A stretch of 64,000 nucleotides of DNA from Nocardia sp. SYP-A9097. Lineage in GTDB: Bacteria; Actinomycetota; Actinomycetes; Mycobacteriales; Mycobacteriaceae. Numbering within the stretch: the stretch's first letter is position 1; each line of letters opens with the position of its first letter. Where the stretch lies: contig NZ_WJIC01000003.1 of assembly GCF_009649815.1 (NCBI RefSeq), positions 372,001-436,000 on the forward strand, given 5' to 3'. Below the pieces are notes generated by a model. It saw only the letters and a program-made list of their open reading frames with translations, had not been told where the DNA came from and did no database searches. This document shows positions 38,265-46,580 of this stretch, one piece after another. The position numbers and the translations under genes are program-made.

Positions 38265-39692
38265 GTGACACAGGGTCTCGAGCGGTTTTCGATCTCTCGG
38301 CGTGGGTTGTTCGGTATGGCAGCGGGTTTCACGGCGGTGATCGGGTTGGCGGCCTGCGGTTCATCGAACGACTCGTCGTCATCCAGCTCCACCAGCAGCG
38401 TCGGCGGCGATAGCGACCCCAAAGCTATCGCCGTCGACGCCTATGTCTTCGGATATCCGCTCGTCCTGATGGATACGACGCGGACCACAGCGGCACCGAC
38501 GAACACGCTGATGCGCTACAGCACCACGCCCACCCCGGACGACAAGACCATCGTCTCGCCGAACGTCGACACCCTCTATGCACAGGCTTGGCTGGACCTT
38601 TCGGCCGAGCCGATGGTGATTCAGATGCCGACCATGCCCGACCGCTACTGGCTCGTCCAAGTGCAGGACGCCTGGAGCAACACCGTCAACGACCCCAGCA
38701 GCATGCACCCGAAACTCGCCGACGGAGCCCCGGCCGGACCGTTCACCTACGTCCTCACCGGTCCCGGATGGTCGGGTCAACTACCCACGGGCACAACACG
38801 TCTGGAGGTTCCGACCCCCACGTCATGGGTGATCGTGCGCATGGCCGTCAACAATGCGGCCGACCACGACGCGGTCGTGGCGCTGCAAGACCAGATCAAA
38901 CTCATGCCGTTGAGCGCGTGGAACACCAACCCCGACACCCCGACTCCGAGTGCGGCACCTCAAGACCCGACGGCGAATTCCGCCAAAGAGGTCGACGCCA
39001 TGGACGGGCCGACCTTCTTCGCCAAACTCAATGCGCTCATGGTGAAGAATCCTCCCGCCTCCGCGGATGCAGATGCCGTGAAGCGTTTCGCGACCATTGG
39101 CATAGCCCCCGGCGGCACCGTCAAGGGCATCGACACCGCCACGCTCAACGACGCTGTCAGCACCGCTAAGCAGCAGATCAGCTCCTATCAGAACCCCAAG
39201 GCGAAGCTCGTCAACGATTGGGCCTACGCCACCAACTTGGGCACCTACGGCACCGACTACCCCCTGCGCGCCAACACCGCCCTCATCGGACTCGGTGCCA
39301 ATCTCGCCGCCGATGCCATCTACCCGATGATGCTCAACGTCCCCGCCACCACCAACGGCACACCCCGTCGGCTCCGCGTCCACTTCGCCCCCGGCCAGCT
39401 CCCGCCCGTCGACGCCTTCTGGTCACTGACCGCCTACACCGCCGACCGCTTCCTGGTCCCCAACCCCGACAATATCCACTCCATCGGCCACCAAATCCCC
39501 GTCACCCTCAACCCCGACGGCTCGGCCGACCTCACTCTCCAGAGCGCCAATCCCGGAAGTGAAGTCCCGCAGGGCAATTGGCTCCCCATCCCCGACACCG
39601 GCACCTTGAACCTGGCCCTGCGTCTCTACGCGCCGAAGCAGGCCGCCGCCGACGGCACCTGGCAGCCACCCGCCCTCAACCAGATCAACTGA
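38265..39692 (+). CDS. DUF1254/DUF1214 lipoprotein, Tat-type signal
   Basis: 475 residues. N-terminal SRRGLFGMAAGFTAVIGLAAC combines a twin-arginine motif with a lipobox, so export as a Tat lipoprotein is likely. A Ser-rich linker follows. DUF1254 (about 55-190): AVDAYVFGYPLVLMDTTR, SPNVDTLYAQAWLDLSAEP, PDRYWLVQVQDAW. DUF1214 near the C-terminus: DAFWSLTAYTADRFLVPNP and GNWLPIPDTGTLNLALRLYA. Function of this pair of domains is not established. GTG 38265 with AGGAG 8 bp upstream beats the upstream ATG 38235. A strong hairpin follows. Confidence 0.85.
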   Translation: MTQGLERFSISRRGLFGMAAGFTAVIGLAACGSSNDSSSSSSTSSVGGDSDPKAIAVDAYVFGYPLVLMDTTRTTAAPTNTLMRYSTTPTPDDKTIVSPNVDTLYAQAWLDLSAEPMVIQMPTMPDRYWLVQVQDAWSNTVNDPSSMHPKLADGAPAGPFTYVLTGPGWSGQLPTGTTRLEVPTPTSWVIVRMAVNNAADHDAVVALQDQIKLMPLSAWNTNPDTPTPSAAPQDPTANSAKEVDAMDGPTFFAKLNALMVKNPPASADADAVKRFATIGIAPGGTVKGIDTATLNDAVSTAKQQISSYQNPKAKLVNDWAYATNLGTYGTDYPLRANTALIGLGANLAADAIYPMMLNVPATTNGTPRRLRVHFAPGQLPPVDAFWSLTAYTADRFLVPNPDNIHSIGHQIPVTLNPDGSADLTLQSANPGSEVPQGNWLPIPDTGTLNLALRLYAPKQAAADGTWQPPALNQIN

Positions 39693-39706
39693 TCCGCCCC
39701 GCACTC

Positions 39707-39742
39707 CCGCCCCGGACCGCGTGATGCGCGGCCGGGGCGGGG
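39707..39742 (+). terminator. GC-rich hairpin after the DUF1254 gene
   Basis: CCCGCCCCGG (39707-39716) pairs with CCGGGGCGGG (39733-39742); after one unpaired A, CCGCG pairs with CGCGG around TGATG. 15 bp after the stop. No T tract, as is usual in actinobacteria. Confidence 0.65.
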
Positions 39743-39901
39743 TGCGCTTCCGGTGGATGTGGCGGACGCGCGATTTGCCCCCGGTCGCAAAGGAATCGGA
39801 ACTTCCGTGAGTCCGGAAGTAAGAGAGATGTTAAAACCGGGGAGCGGCTCGAGTACGTGGTGTCCAATCGAGATCCTGAGTCGGGATCAGCAGAAGAGGC
39901 A

Positions 39902-40114
39902 ATGGTTATGGGCGCCGTCGACGGAGATGTCTGCCTGTCGTTCTTCCATGTTCAATGGTCATCGGTGGACGGCGCTTTCATCGCCCGATCCGATCAGTAT
40001 CCCGGCCTCGTCGCTCGCGATGAATGGTCCTCACTCGCGGCGGTCGACGGTCTGATCGATTTGATCGAACAGCAACGGTGGCAACGTCATTCGTCCGGCC
40101 GACCCGCAGCCTGA
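39902..40114 (+). CDS. Hypothetical 70-aa protein
   Basis: ATG 39902 after AAGAGG. VMGAVDGDVCLSFFHVQWSS and FIARSDQYPGLVARDEWSSL look protein-like (Trp and Tyr content, acidic overall), but no family is recognised. Located between the terminator at 39707 and the PadR remnant. Confidence 0.4.
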   Translation: MVMGAVDGDVCLSFFHVQWSSVDGAFIARSDQYPGLVARDEWSSLAAVDGLIDLIEQQRWQRHSSGRPAA

Positions 40115-40289
40115 CGAAACGGCGAAGCCGGCGGGTGCGCGGCGCAGATCTATTGCACGGTAGAGGATTTGACCAACCGGCCAGGCGGGACCGCGTGGGC
40201 AGTCCGCACTCCCGCGACGGCTGCGTGGGCTTCCTTGCGGAATCGCTACTTGGTGATACTACCTACCGGTAGTCGGTAGCGCTGAGTAG

Positions 40290-40412
40290 CGCGAGGTATA
40301 TCGCCTCAATGCGCAGGGGCAGGACTACCTCGACGAGTTCTGGCGCCTGATCAGCACCATCGACCAGGTTGCCGGTGCAGACCACTTACGCGCGAAGGAA
40401 GGGATCGACCCG
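40290..40412 (+). pseudogene. C-terminal remnant of a PadR-type regulator
   Basis: In frame with the following ATG at 40413: REVYRLNAQGQDYLDEFWRL then ISTIDQVAGADHLRAKEG. YRLxxxGxxYLxEFW is the wing-to-C-terminal-helix junction of PadR-type regulators. A TAG directly precedes it, and the DNA-binding part is gone. Such regulators are often coupled to RibD-C/DHFR-like genes. The inverted CTACCGGTAG at about 40261 may be a remnant of its site. Confidence 0.5.
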
Positions 40413-41012
40413 ATGGGGAAGATCATTCATGTCGTCCTCCAATCGCTGGACGGCTACATCGAAGGCCCGGAAGGCGAATTCTACTGGCCGACAAAGGATA
40501 TGGGCGTCGCCACCTATATGCGCCAGCTGACCGAGGACGCTGGAACGCTACTTTACGGCAGAGCCACATGGGACTTCATGTCCGACTACTGGCCATACGT
40601 CGAACAGCGCGCATTCCATCCGAACGATGTGGATTTCGCGCCCGTGTGGCGAGCCAAGCCGAAGGCCGTGGTCTCACGTACCCTCGACCACGCATCCTGG
40701 GATGCCGGGGTATTCCACGACATCGAATCCCTCGCCGAGGCGACGGCCTACGAGCACGGCACCTTCCTGCTGTGCGGCGGATCCGAACTGGCATCGGCAT
40801 TGGCCCGCCACGGCCTGATCGACGAGTTCCACATCTTCATCCACCCCGTCATGCTCGGCGGCGGCAGACCGGTGTTCACCGATGTGAAGGTCTGTGCCGC
40901 ACTACGATTGGTGGAATCCCGAGTGCTCGACAACCAGATCGTGCTGCTCCGGCATGAACGGCTGACGTCTGGATGTTTGTCATCGCCTGATGTCATGGCG
41001 GACGTCCGATAG
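40413..41012 (+). CDS. RibD C-terminal/dihydrofolate-reductase-like protein
   Basis: 199 residues. GKIIHVVLQSLDGYIEGPEGEF is the N-terminal strand, LLYGRATWDFMSDYWP the NADPH-side helix, TFLLCGGSELASALARHGLIDE and HPVMLGGGRPVF the C-terminal signature. Cytoplasmic NADPH-dependent reductase; substrate unknown. AAGGAAGGG lies upstream, but the ATG is also in frame with the PadR remnant. Its end overlaps the convergent Oxa1-like gene by 33 bp. Confidence 0.83.
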   Translation: MGKIIHVVLQSLDGYIEGPEGEFYWPTKDMGVATYMRQLTEDAGTLLYGRATWDFMSDYWPYVEQRAFHPNDVDFAPVWRAKPKAVVSRTLDHASWDAGVFHDIESLAEATAYEHGTFLLCGGSELASALARHGLIDEFHIFIHPVMLGGGRPVFTDVKVCAALRLVESRVLDNQIVLLRHERLTSGCLSSPDVMADVR

Positions 41013-41756
41013 TGCGGCCCACGCCCGATGCTCGACCATAGTGAACAGGTTGGTGCCGAGGAGGTATATCAGCACTCCGATCGGCAGCCACGCTCCTGTG
41101 ACCAATACCAGTATCGGTAGCATCCACTGACAGATCGGATACAGCGCCACTGCCGGCTGTACCTTCCGCCGGGCGAATTCTCGTGTGGGCGAGGACCATT
41201 CGTTCAATGCGATGAGTACCGCCGTCGCCACGATCAGTGGCATCGCGAGGAGAACGATGGTTCCCGTCGAGGGCATGCCGCCGTACTCCGCGAAGCTTCG
41301 CAGGTCCGGTGTGCCACTGCCGATCGTGACCGACAGTGGTGCGCCGAACAGTCGTGCGGTGAGAAATGATTGAACCTCGTCGGCATCGAACAGATAGTTG
41401 GGCGTATGCGCGTTCTCGTATGGGGTCATGCCGGGCTGTCCGACCCCGGTCCCGGTCCGGTCGAATGAGCTGAGTACATGCCAGAGACCTGCGAAAACCA
41501 ATACTTGGACTGTTGTTTCAGCGGCATAGGGGAGGACCGGGAAGGCCGGCTTTTCGGTCGCGCGGAGGCCGGACGGTCTCCACAATGAGGTGACCTGGAG
41601 CCAAGAAATCGGAAGTAGACAGAGTCGAACCACGACAGCGAGCAACAGCACCGCGAACAGCCAACTCAGCCCGCTGTCCCGGCCGAACATCCATCCGAAG
41701 GCGATATGACCGGCCAGCATGATCGCTGAAACCGGATATGAGACCAACCCGAACAT
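40980..41756 (-). CDS. YidC/Oxa1-like membrane protein
   Basis: 258 residues, about five TM segments. The N-terminal YPVSAIMLAGHIAFGWMFG and SWLFAVLLLAVVVRLCLLPI with a conserved Arg in TM are typical of the YidC/Oxa1/Alb3 insertase family; the last segments (MLPILVLVTGAWLPIGVLIYLLGTNLFTMVEH) match its C-terminal hairpin. This is a second, divergent type, not the rnpA-linked housekeeping YidC. ATG 41756 follows AGGGG; the long upstream frame to 42044 is not coding. Confidence 0.78.
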   Translation of the reverse strand: MFGLVSYPVSAIMLAGHIAFGWMFGRDSGLSWLFAVLLLAVVVRLCLLPISWLQVTSLWRPSGLRATEKPAFPVLPYAAETTVQVLVFAGLWHVLSSFDRTGTGVGQPGMTPYENAHTPNYLFDADEVQSFLTARLFGAPLSVTIGSGTPDLRSFAEYGGMPSTGTIVLLAMPLIVATAVLIALNEWSSPTREFARRKVQPAVALYPICQWMLPILVLVTGAWLPIGVLIYLLGTNLFTMVEHRAWAALSDVRHDIRR

Positions 41757-42005
41757 GACCGAATCCCCTGTCCAGCAGGCTGTTCCAGCGGTGTGCGGCC
41801 GATTCGATTGTCGCGGTTGAAAGCCGGGCCACATTCGGGCCCGAAGCCACGGGAAGCGGTGGCGGCCATTGTCGAGGTCAATATAGCTCGCCGAGTCCGC
41901 TCCCGGGCATGGTCGAAGGTCCCTGAATCGGTGCAGCCGCAACCCGGTTCGCGGTGGCGGGTGTTCGAATCGGGACTCGGCCGATATCGAGGGAGAGGTG
42001 GCATC

Positions 42006-42374
42006 TTGACTCCGGGGCTCATCCTCCTGCGGCTGTTCGGCCACCTGCCCGCCGGTGCCGGCCGCGCGAACTCGAGCCTTCTCAACGCGTCGACCAGACC
42101 ATTCGACGTGCTCAACTTCTACGGTTCCCGTCTGGCCGCGCGCGTATTCAACCGCCGCAGGATGGGCGCGAAGATGGACCGTGTCATCGCCTCACTGCAG
42201 CGCTCCCTGAGCCGCGAGGCCGCGGCGGACTTCGCACGCGCTATGCGGTATCCGAGTCGCTGGGACCCGTACTTCCACGAGTACATGACCCTCGCCGGCA
42301 TCTACCGATACCCGGGGCAGCACTACGACCATCACCGGAAACAGTTGACCCTCAACAGTGTTCGTGACCCGTAG
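42006..42374 (+). CDS. Hypothetical 122-aa protein, DinB-like tail
   Basis: TTG 42006 has GGAGAGG 7 bp upstream. MRYPSRWDPYFHEYMTLAGI then YRYPGQHYDHHRKQLTL is a conserved-looking block rich in His, similar to parts of DinB-type proteins in actinobacteria. No catalytic assignment. 23 bp before the PaaY gene, so probably co-transcribed. The 249 bp upstream (41757-42005) hold no other gene. Confidence 0.5.
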   Translation: MTPGLILLRLFGHLPAGAGRANSSLLNASTRPFDVLNFYGSRLAARVFNRRRMGAKMDRVIASLQRSLSREAAADFARAMRYPSRWDPYFHEYMTLAGIYRYPGQHYDHHRKQLTLNSVRDP

Positions 42375-42397
42375 GCTCAAATGGCAGACTTCGAGTC

Positions 42398-43018
42398 ATG
42401 GGCATCTACTCCATCGAAGGCGTCATCCCGGTAGTCCACCCGACAGCGTTCGTCCATCCGGAAGCGGTCCTGATCGGCGATGTTCACATTGCCGCCGGTG
42501 CCTACATCGGCCCACTGGCCAGTCTGCGTGGCGATTTCGGACGCATCTCGGTGGGAACCGGGGCCAACGTGCAGGACTCGTGCGTCCTGCACAGCTTCCC
42601 CGGCAGCACCTGCACGGTGGAGGACGAAGGCCACATCGGCCACGCCGCCATCCTGCACGGCTGCACCATCAGATCCGGCGCCATGGTAGGCATGAACGCG
42701 GTCATCATGGACAACGCCGATATCGGTTCCCGCGCACTGGTAGCAGCGAACTCCTTCGTCGCCGCCGAAACGGTGATCCCGCCCGACCACCTCGCGGCAG
42801 GCAACCCAGCCCAGGTAGTACGCCAACTCGACGAGGCCACCCTGGCCTGGAAAGCCAACGGCATCAAGGTCTACCAAGACCTCACCCGCCGCTCCCGCAC
42901 CACCCTCCGCCAGGTCCAGCCACTCGAGGCAATCGAACCCAACCGCCCCACCCTGTCCACGACCTCCGCCACCTCGATACCCCTGCGCGAATTCCGCAGG
43001 CAGCGACAGATCGGATAG
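42398..43018 (+). CDS. paaY: PaaY-type hexapeptide-repeat thioesterase/gamma-carbonic-anhydrase-like
   Basis: 206 residues. Left-handed beta-helix of hexapeptide repeats: VLIGDVHIAAGAYIGPLASL, then ANVQDSCVLHSFPGS, EDEGHIGHAAILHGCTI, GAMVGMNAVIMDNADIGSRAL. The spacing of His in LHSF, IGHA and LHGC supplies the trimer metal site. PaaY hydrolyses toxic CoA esters in phenylacetate catabolism; no other paa gene is in the window, so its role here could be general CoA-ester housekeeping. C-terminal extension of about 15 residues. Confidence 0.82.
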   Translation: MGIYSIEGVIPVVHPTAFVHPEAVLIGDVHIAAGAYIGPLASLRGDFGRISVGTGANVQDSCVLHSFPGSTCTVEDEGHIGHAAILHGCTIRSGAMVGMNAVIMDNADIGSRALVAANSFVAAETVIPPDHLAAGNPAQVVRQLDEATLAWKANGIKVYQDLTRRSRTTLRQVQPLEAIEPNRPTLSTTSATSIPLREFRRQRQIG

Positions 43019-43096
43019 CTTCGACAACCGCGGCCAACGTCATCAGCCCAACAACAAGAACGACCTCCCCACACAGGATTTCGGCTCGGACGCCTG

Positions 43097-43951
43097 TTAT
43101 TTCATGGTCGAGAGGCCAGGCTGAGCGTGCGTGGTGAAGAATCGCAGCACGGCGGCGGCGATGTCGTCGGGGGATTTCTCCGGCGCGAAGTGGTCGAGCG
43201 CGGGGAAGGTCGCGGATTCGGAACGGGGGATCGTGCCGGCCAGCCTTGCGAGGGCGACGGCTTGCCTGCTGGTGGCACGCCCCTTGCCGCGCATGATCAG
43301 GGTGGTCGCGGCGATCTCGCTGTAGTCGGGCAGGTGTGCGTCGAACCGTCCCACCTCGATGTGTTCTCTGATCGCTTGGGGCATCAGTGCGAGGTTCTGT
43401 CGAATCTGGGCACGGGAGATGTTGTGCCGCAGGATGATTCGTAGAAGCCAGCGCGGAATCCGCCCGGACTGTTCGGGGTTGCTCCCGCGGACGAAGGTGA
43501 TGAACGCTTCGAAGTCCGCGCCTTCGGTGGTCTCTCGGTGTGCTCGGTCGATCCAGTCCACGGGGATCGACCCGTCGACCGACACTCCGGGTTCGTAGAC
43601 GGCGACCGCGTCGAACGCCGGATTGGCGCATGCGGCGCGCAGGGCCACCAGTCCACCGAAGCTGTGCCCGAAGAGAAGTCGCGCCCCGGTGCGCGCGCGT
43701 ACCGCCTCGATGTCCTCGCACTCGCGCGCGATGCCGTATCGGTCACCTTGCGGGCCGCTGCCGCCGCGGCCACGCCGCTGCACGATATGTACTGTGTACC
43801 GGGCGGCCAGCCGTTTGGCGAAGGCGGTGAAATCGGACGCGATGGCGAGCGCGCCGGGGACCACGATCACATGGGGTCCATTGCCGACTCGGAGGACCTC
43901 GATGGGCGTGCCATCAGCCGACGTCACAACCTGGATGGCCGGATCAGACAT
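43097..43951 (-). CDS. Alpha/beta hydrolase
   Basis: 284 residues from the ATG at 43951 (GGAGAG 4 bp upstream; ATG 43963 possible). HVIVVPGALAIASDF, the QRRGRGGSGPQGDRYGI loop, nucleophile elbow GHSFGG, and ALDHFAPEKSPDDIA as the His/acid part. Divergent from the GntR-TetR fusion regulator (183-bp gap), which is the usual layout for a regulator and its target. Confidence 0.83.
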   Translation of the reverse strand: MSDPAIQVVTSADGTPIEVLRVGNGPHVIVVPGALAIASDFTAFAKRLAARYTVHIVQRRGRGGSGPQGDRYGIARECEDIEAVRARTGARLLFGHSFGGLVALRAACANPAFDAVAVYEPGVSVDGSIPVDWIDRAHRETTEGADFEAFITFVRGSNPEQSGRIPRWLLRIILRHNISRAQIRQNLALMPQAIREHIEVGRFDAHLPDYSEIAATTLIMRGKGRATSRQAVALARLAGTIPRSESATFPALDHFAPEKSPDDIAAAVLRFFTTHAQPGLSTMK

Positions 43952-44134
43952 GGTGCTCTCCATTCGCTGCTCTGATCGCCGGACCTGACCGGACGATGTT
44001 TACAACGTATGCATCAGACCCGGACCCAGCCGTAGAATCCTTTGCGAGGCAGTGCACTTCGTATGTCGCCGCAGTACAAGTGGTAGTGCAGCGGGCATCT
44101 GCCATCGCCGACCGTACTAGTGCACCGGGGGAGC

Positions 44135-45061
44135 ATGACGGACCAAGCGCTCTATCTACGGATCGCTGAAGAGATCGCGGATGACATCCGCAGCGGGCGC
44201 TTGGCGGAAGGCCGGCCGGTGCCATCGACGCGGCAGATCGTCCGGGATCGGGGTGTCGCGATGGCCACGGCCACGAAGGTGATTGGTGCCCTGCGCGCGG
44301 CGGGTCTGGTCGAGACGATCCCCGGCAGCAGGACCATCGTGCGGCGACGCGGGGAAGGGGGCACCGGCATTCTCTCGGGTGCCGGCGAACAGGCGCGACG
44401 CACCGGGCTGACCCAGCGCGAAATCGTCGAGGCCGCAGTACAAATCGCCGACTCCGATGGGCTGTCGCTCGTGACGATGCGGCGGGTGGCCGTCGGCCTG
44501 GGTGTCTCCACGATGGCGCTCTACCGGCACGTCCCGAATCGCAATGACCTGACGCTGCGGATGGCCGACAGCGTGTTCGCCGAATCACAAGTGCCCGATA
44601 TCCCGCTGCAGGACTGGCGGCGATGCCTCGATGCCGGCGCACACCTGTTCTGGGGAGTCTTCAACCGCCACCCCTGGGCAGCTGAGGTGCTCTCCCTGAG
44701 TCGGCCCCAACTCATCCCCAATATTCTGCCGATAGCCGAGTGGTCTCTGAGTACATTGCGCGCCATGGGTTTCGACGCCCACGACATGATGTGCGCGCAC
44801 ATCAACGTGTTCGGGCACGTACGCGCCATGGCACTGGTCCGACTCACAGAGGCGCAGGCGGAGAAGGACACCGGGATGTCGGCCGACGACTGGATGCGTC
44901 ACCGGAACGGCAGTACACGAGCGCGAACCGGTCACCCCGGACTCGACTACGTCACACGCGAACAGTTCGACTTCAACCTTGACACAGTCTTCGAGTACGG
45001 CCTGCAACGCCTACTCGACGGCATCGATGCCCGCCACCACGCCCTTGGTCTTCCGGCCTGA
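44135..45061 (+). CDS. GntR-TetR hybrid transcriptional regulator
   Basis: 308 residues. N-terminal GntR-type winged helix (about 1-75): YLRIAEEIADDIRSGRLAEG, PVPSTRQIVRDRGVAMATAT, KVIGALRAAGLVE. Then a TetR HTH (about 95-145): LTQREIVEAAVQIADSDGLS, LVTMRRVAVGLGVSTMALYR, HVPNRNDLTLRM, followed by a TetR_C-type ligand domain. Two DNA-binding modules in one chain are known in Streptomyces/Nocardia regulators but rare overall. AGTGCA occurs three times in the 5' region (about 44052, 44092 and 44119). ATG 44135 chosen; GTG 44120 is possible. Likely controls itself and the hydrolase. Confidence 0.83.
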   Translation: MTDQALYLRIAEEIADDIRSGRLAEGRPVPSTRQIVRDRGVAMATATKVIGALRAAGLVETIPGSRTIVRRRGEGGTGILSGAGEQARRTGLTQREIVEAAVQIADSDGLSLVTMRRVAVGLGVSTMALYRHVPNRNDLTLRMADSVFAESQVPDIPLQDWRRCLDAGAHLFWGVFNRHPWAAEVLSLSRPQLIPNILPIAEWSLSTLRAMGFDAHDMMCAHINVFGHVRAMALVRLTEAQAEKDTGMSADDWMRHRNGSTRARTGHPGLDYVTREQFDFNLDTVFEYGLQRLLDGIDARHHALGLPA

Positions 45062-45374
45062 CAGCTACACGCCGTCGCAACCGGGGGTACTGGTGGGCGA
45101 TCTGTTTGCGGATACCGCGTGGCATTATGCGCGTTTCGGACCTGGCTACCCGCGTGAGCTTTTCGACGAGATCGTCGCCACGTTCCGGTTGGACAGCAAT
45201 GGGCGCCTCCTCGATTTAGGCTGTGGCACGGGGCAATTGGCGGTGCCGCTCGCCGCGTATGTGAGCGAGGCGGTTGGTGCGGACCCGAGCGCGAGATGCT
45301 GGTCGAGTCAGGGGACCTGGTCGCTCGGCGTGATCTTGCTTGCGGTGGAAGGTTTCTCGTTCTTCATGATCTGA
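45027..45374 (+). pseudogene. Truncated, frameshifted SAM methyltransferase
   Basis: DTAWHYARFGPGYPRELFDE then GRLLDLGCGTGQLAVPLAAY is a normal class I methyltransferase N-terminus with the GxGxG motif. After VSEAVGADPS the reading becomes nonsense; a +1 shift at the CCC (45284-45286) would give EREMLVE, the expected acidic loop, but only for a few codons before homology stops. So the gene is both frameshifted and truncated before the GNAT gene. Overlaps the preceding regulator's 3' end. Confidence 0.65.
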
Positions 45375-45401
45375 TGGATCGACATCCAGCAAGGGAGGCA
45401 C

Positions 45402-45965
45402 ATGAACCAGTTGAGGATGCTGTCTGCTGTCCGGATAGCAACGGATCGGGTCTTGCTGCGCAAGGCGCGGGACACAGATCGGGAATGGCTCATCGAGCTA
45501 CGAACCGACCCGGAGGTTGGGGCCTACATCGGCGGCCCGCTTCCGAGGAAGGGTGTTGAGCAGTACCTCGAGAGGATCGGCGGCGCGGCCAACGCCACCA
45601 TCACTCCCGGCACATTCATCATCGCCGACAAAGCCACCGACGCCCTCATCGGAATATTCGAACTCAAACGGCGCCCCGCAGACTGGCCCGGTCACGTCAT
45701 AGAAGACGGCGAGGAACTCGAACTGGGTTACCTGATGCGGCCCGACACCTGGGGAGCCGGACTGGCATTCGAGGCCGCCACCGCGGTGTTACGCGCCGCC
45801 GCAGACGAGCTCCCGGACCAGCCGGTCCTCATCGCGACACAGACAGCCAATCAGCGTTCGCTCAGACTCGCGGCCCGCCTAGGTTTCCGACCGGTCAGCA
45901 CCTTCGAGTGGTTCGACGCCGAGCAGACACTGTGCCTGGCCAGCCTGCACTCGTTCAAAGCCTGA
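45402..45965 (+). CDS. GNAT-family N-acetyltransferase (RimJ/RimL-like)
   Basis: 187 residues. LLRKARDTDREWLIELRTDP, ELGYLMRPDTWGAGLAFEAA (acetyl-CoA pyrophosphate loop region), ATQTANQRSLRLAARLGFRP. GGGAGG site 3-4 bp before the ATG. Target amine unknown. A strong hairpin lies about 135 bp downstream. Confidence 0.85.
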   Translation: MNQLRMLSAVRIATDRVLLRKARDTDREWLIELRTDPEVGAYIGGPLPRKGVEQYLERIGGAANATITPGTFIIADKATDALIGIFELKRRPADWPGHVIEDGEELELGYLMRPDTWGAGLAFEAATAVLRAAADELPDQPVLIATQTANQRSLRLAARLGFRPVSTFEWFDAEQTLCLASLHSFKA

Positions 45966-46097
45966 ACGGCAGCTGACGCGGCCACCACGACCTTTTCCTG
46001 TGCCGGGTTCGGCTGCGAAGGTGTTGCGGCGCAGGGTGATTGCGCGGCGGGATATCCGCTATTGCTTTTCCGGTGGTTGTGGTCTCATGGAAAGTGT

Positions 46098-46132
46098 GTC
46101 GAGGCCCCGGCGGCGGCTGCCGGGGCCTCGAC
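46098..46132 (+). terminator. 14-bp stem hairpin after GNAT gene
   Basis: Arms 46098-46111 and 46119-46132 (GTCGAGGCCCCGGC and its complement), loop GGCGGCT. Stands in the 615-bp stretch 45966-46580, where no convincing gene is seen apart from the operator at 46458. Confidence 0.65.
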
Positions 46133-46457
46133 CGTTCACGATCGTCGGTGGGTCCGTTGCAGGCGGAGCCGTCGACGACCACGAGCCGACCCGAGAAAAG
46201 CGGCCCGCGGCTGCACGGCTCTCGCTGCCGGAAAACGGCGCTGGAGCCGAAATCTTTTGTTGCAGTGAACAATTGCGGTATCGTGCGGCGCCGTGGTGCT
46301 GACGATCGGGCTTTCGGGACTCGCCCGGTCGCAAGGATTGCGCGCGAATCCGACGAGCGTTTTCCGCGCACCCGCGAGTCATCGAGATGCCGTGTGCTGC
46401 TTGGCCTCTCGCGTGTGTCGGCAGTGTTACGAAGCGCCGCTTACGCTACGCCAAGGC

Positions 46458-46495
46458 CTTGACAGTCGTCAAGATTTCTCTTGACGACTGTCAAG
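46458..46495. promoter_or_regulatory. Long perfect palindrome, probable operator of the TetR gene
   Basis: Arms 46458-46474 and 46479-46495 are exact 17-bp complements around TTTC. Each arm itself holds TTGAC-AGTC-GTCAA, so it reads as two overlapping half-palindromes, the pattern bound by pairs of TetR dimers. About 85 bp before the TetR coding region. Confidence 0.75.
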
Positions 46496-46580
46496 CCACA
46501 AGGAATTGGGGCGCGTCGGATCAGCTATAGACTCGGGAAGGTTCGTCACCGGGTGCCGGATGTGATGAAGGAGAAGCGCG

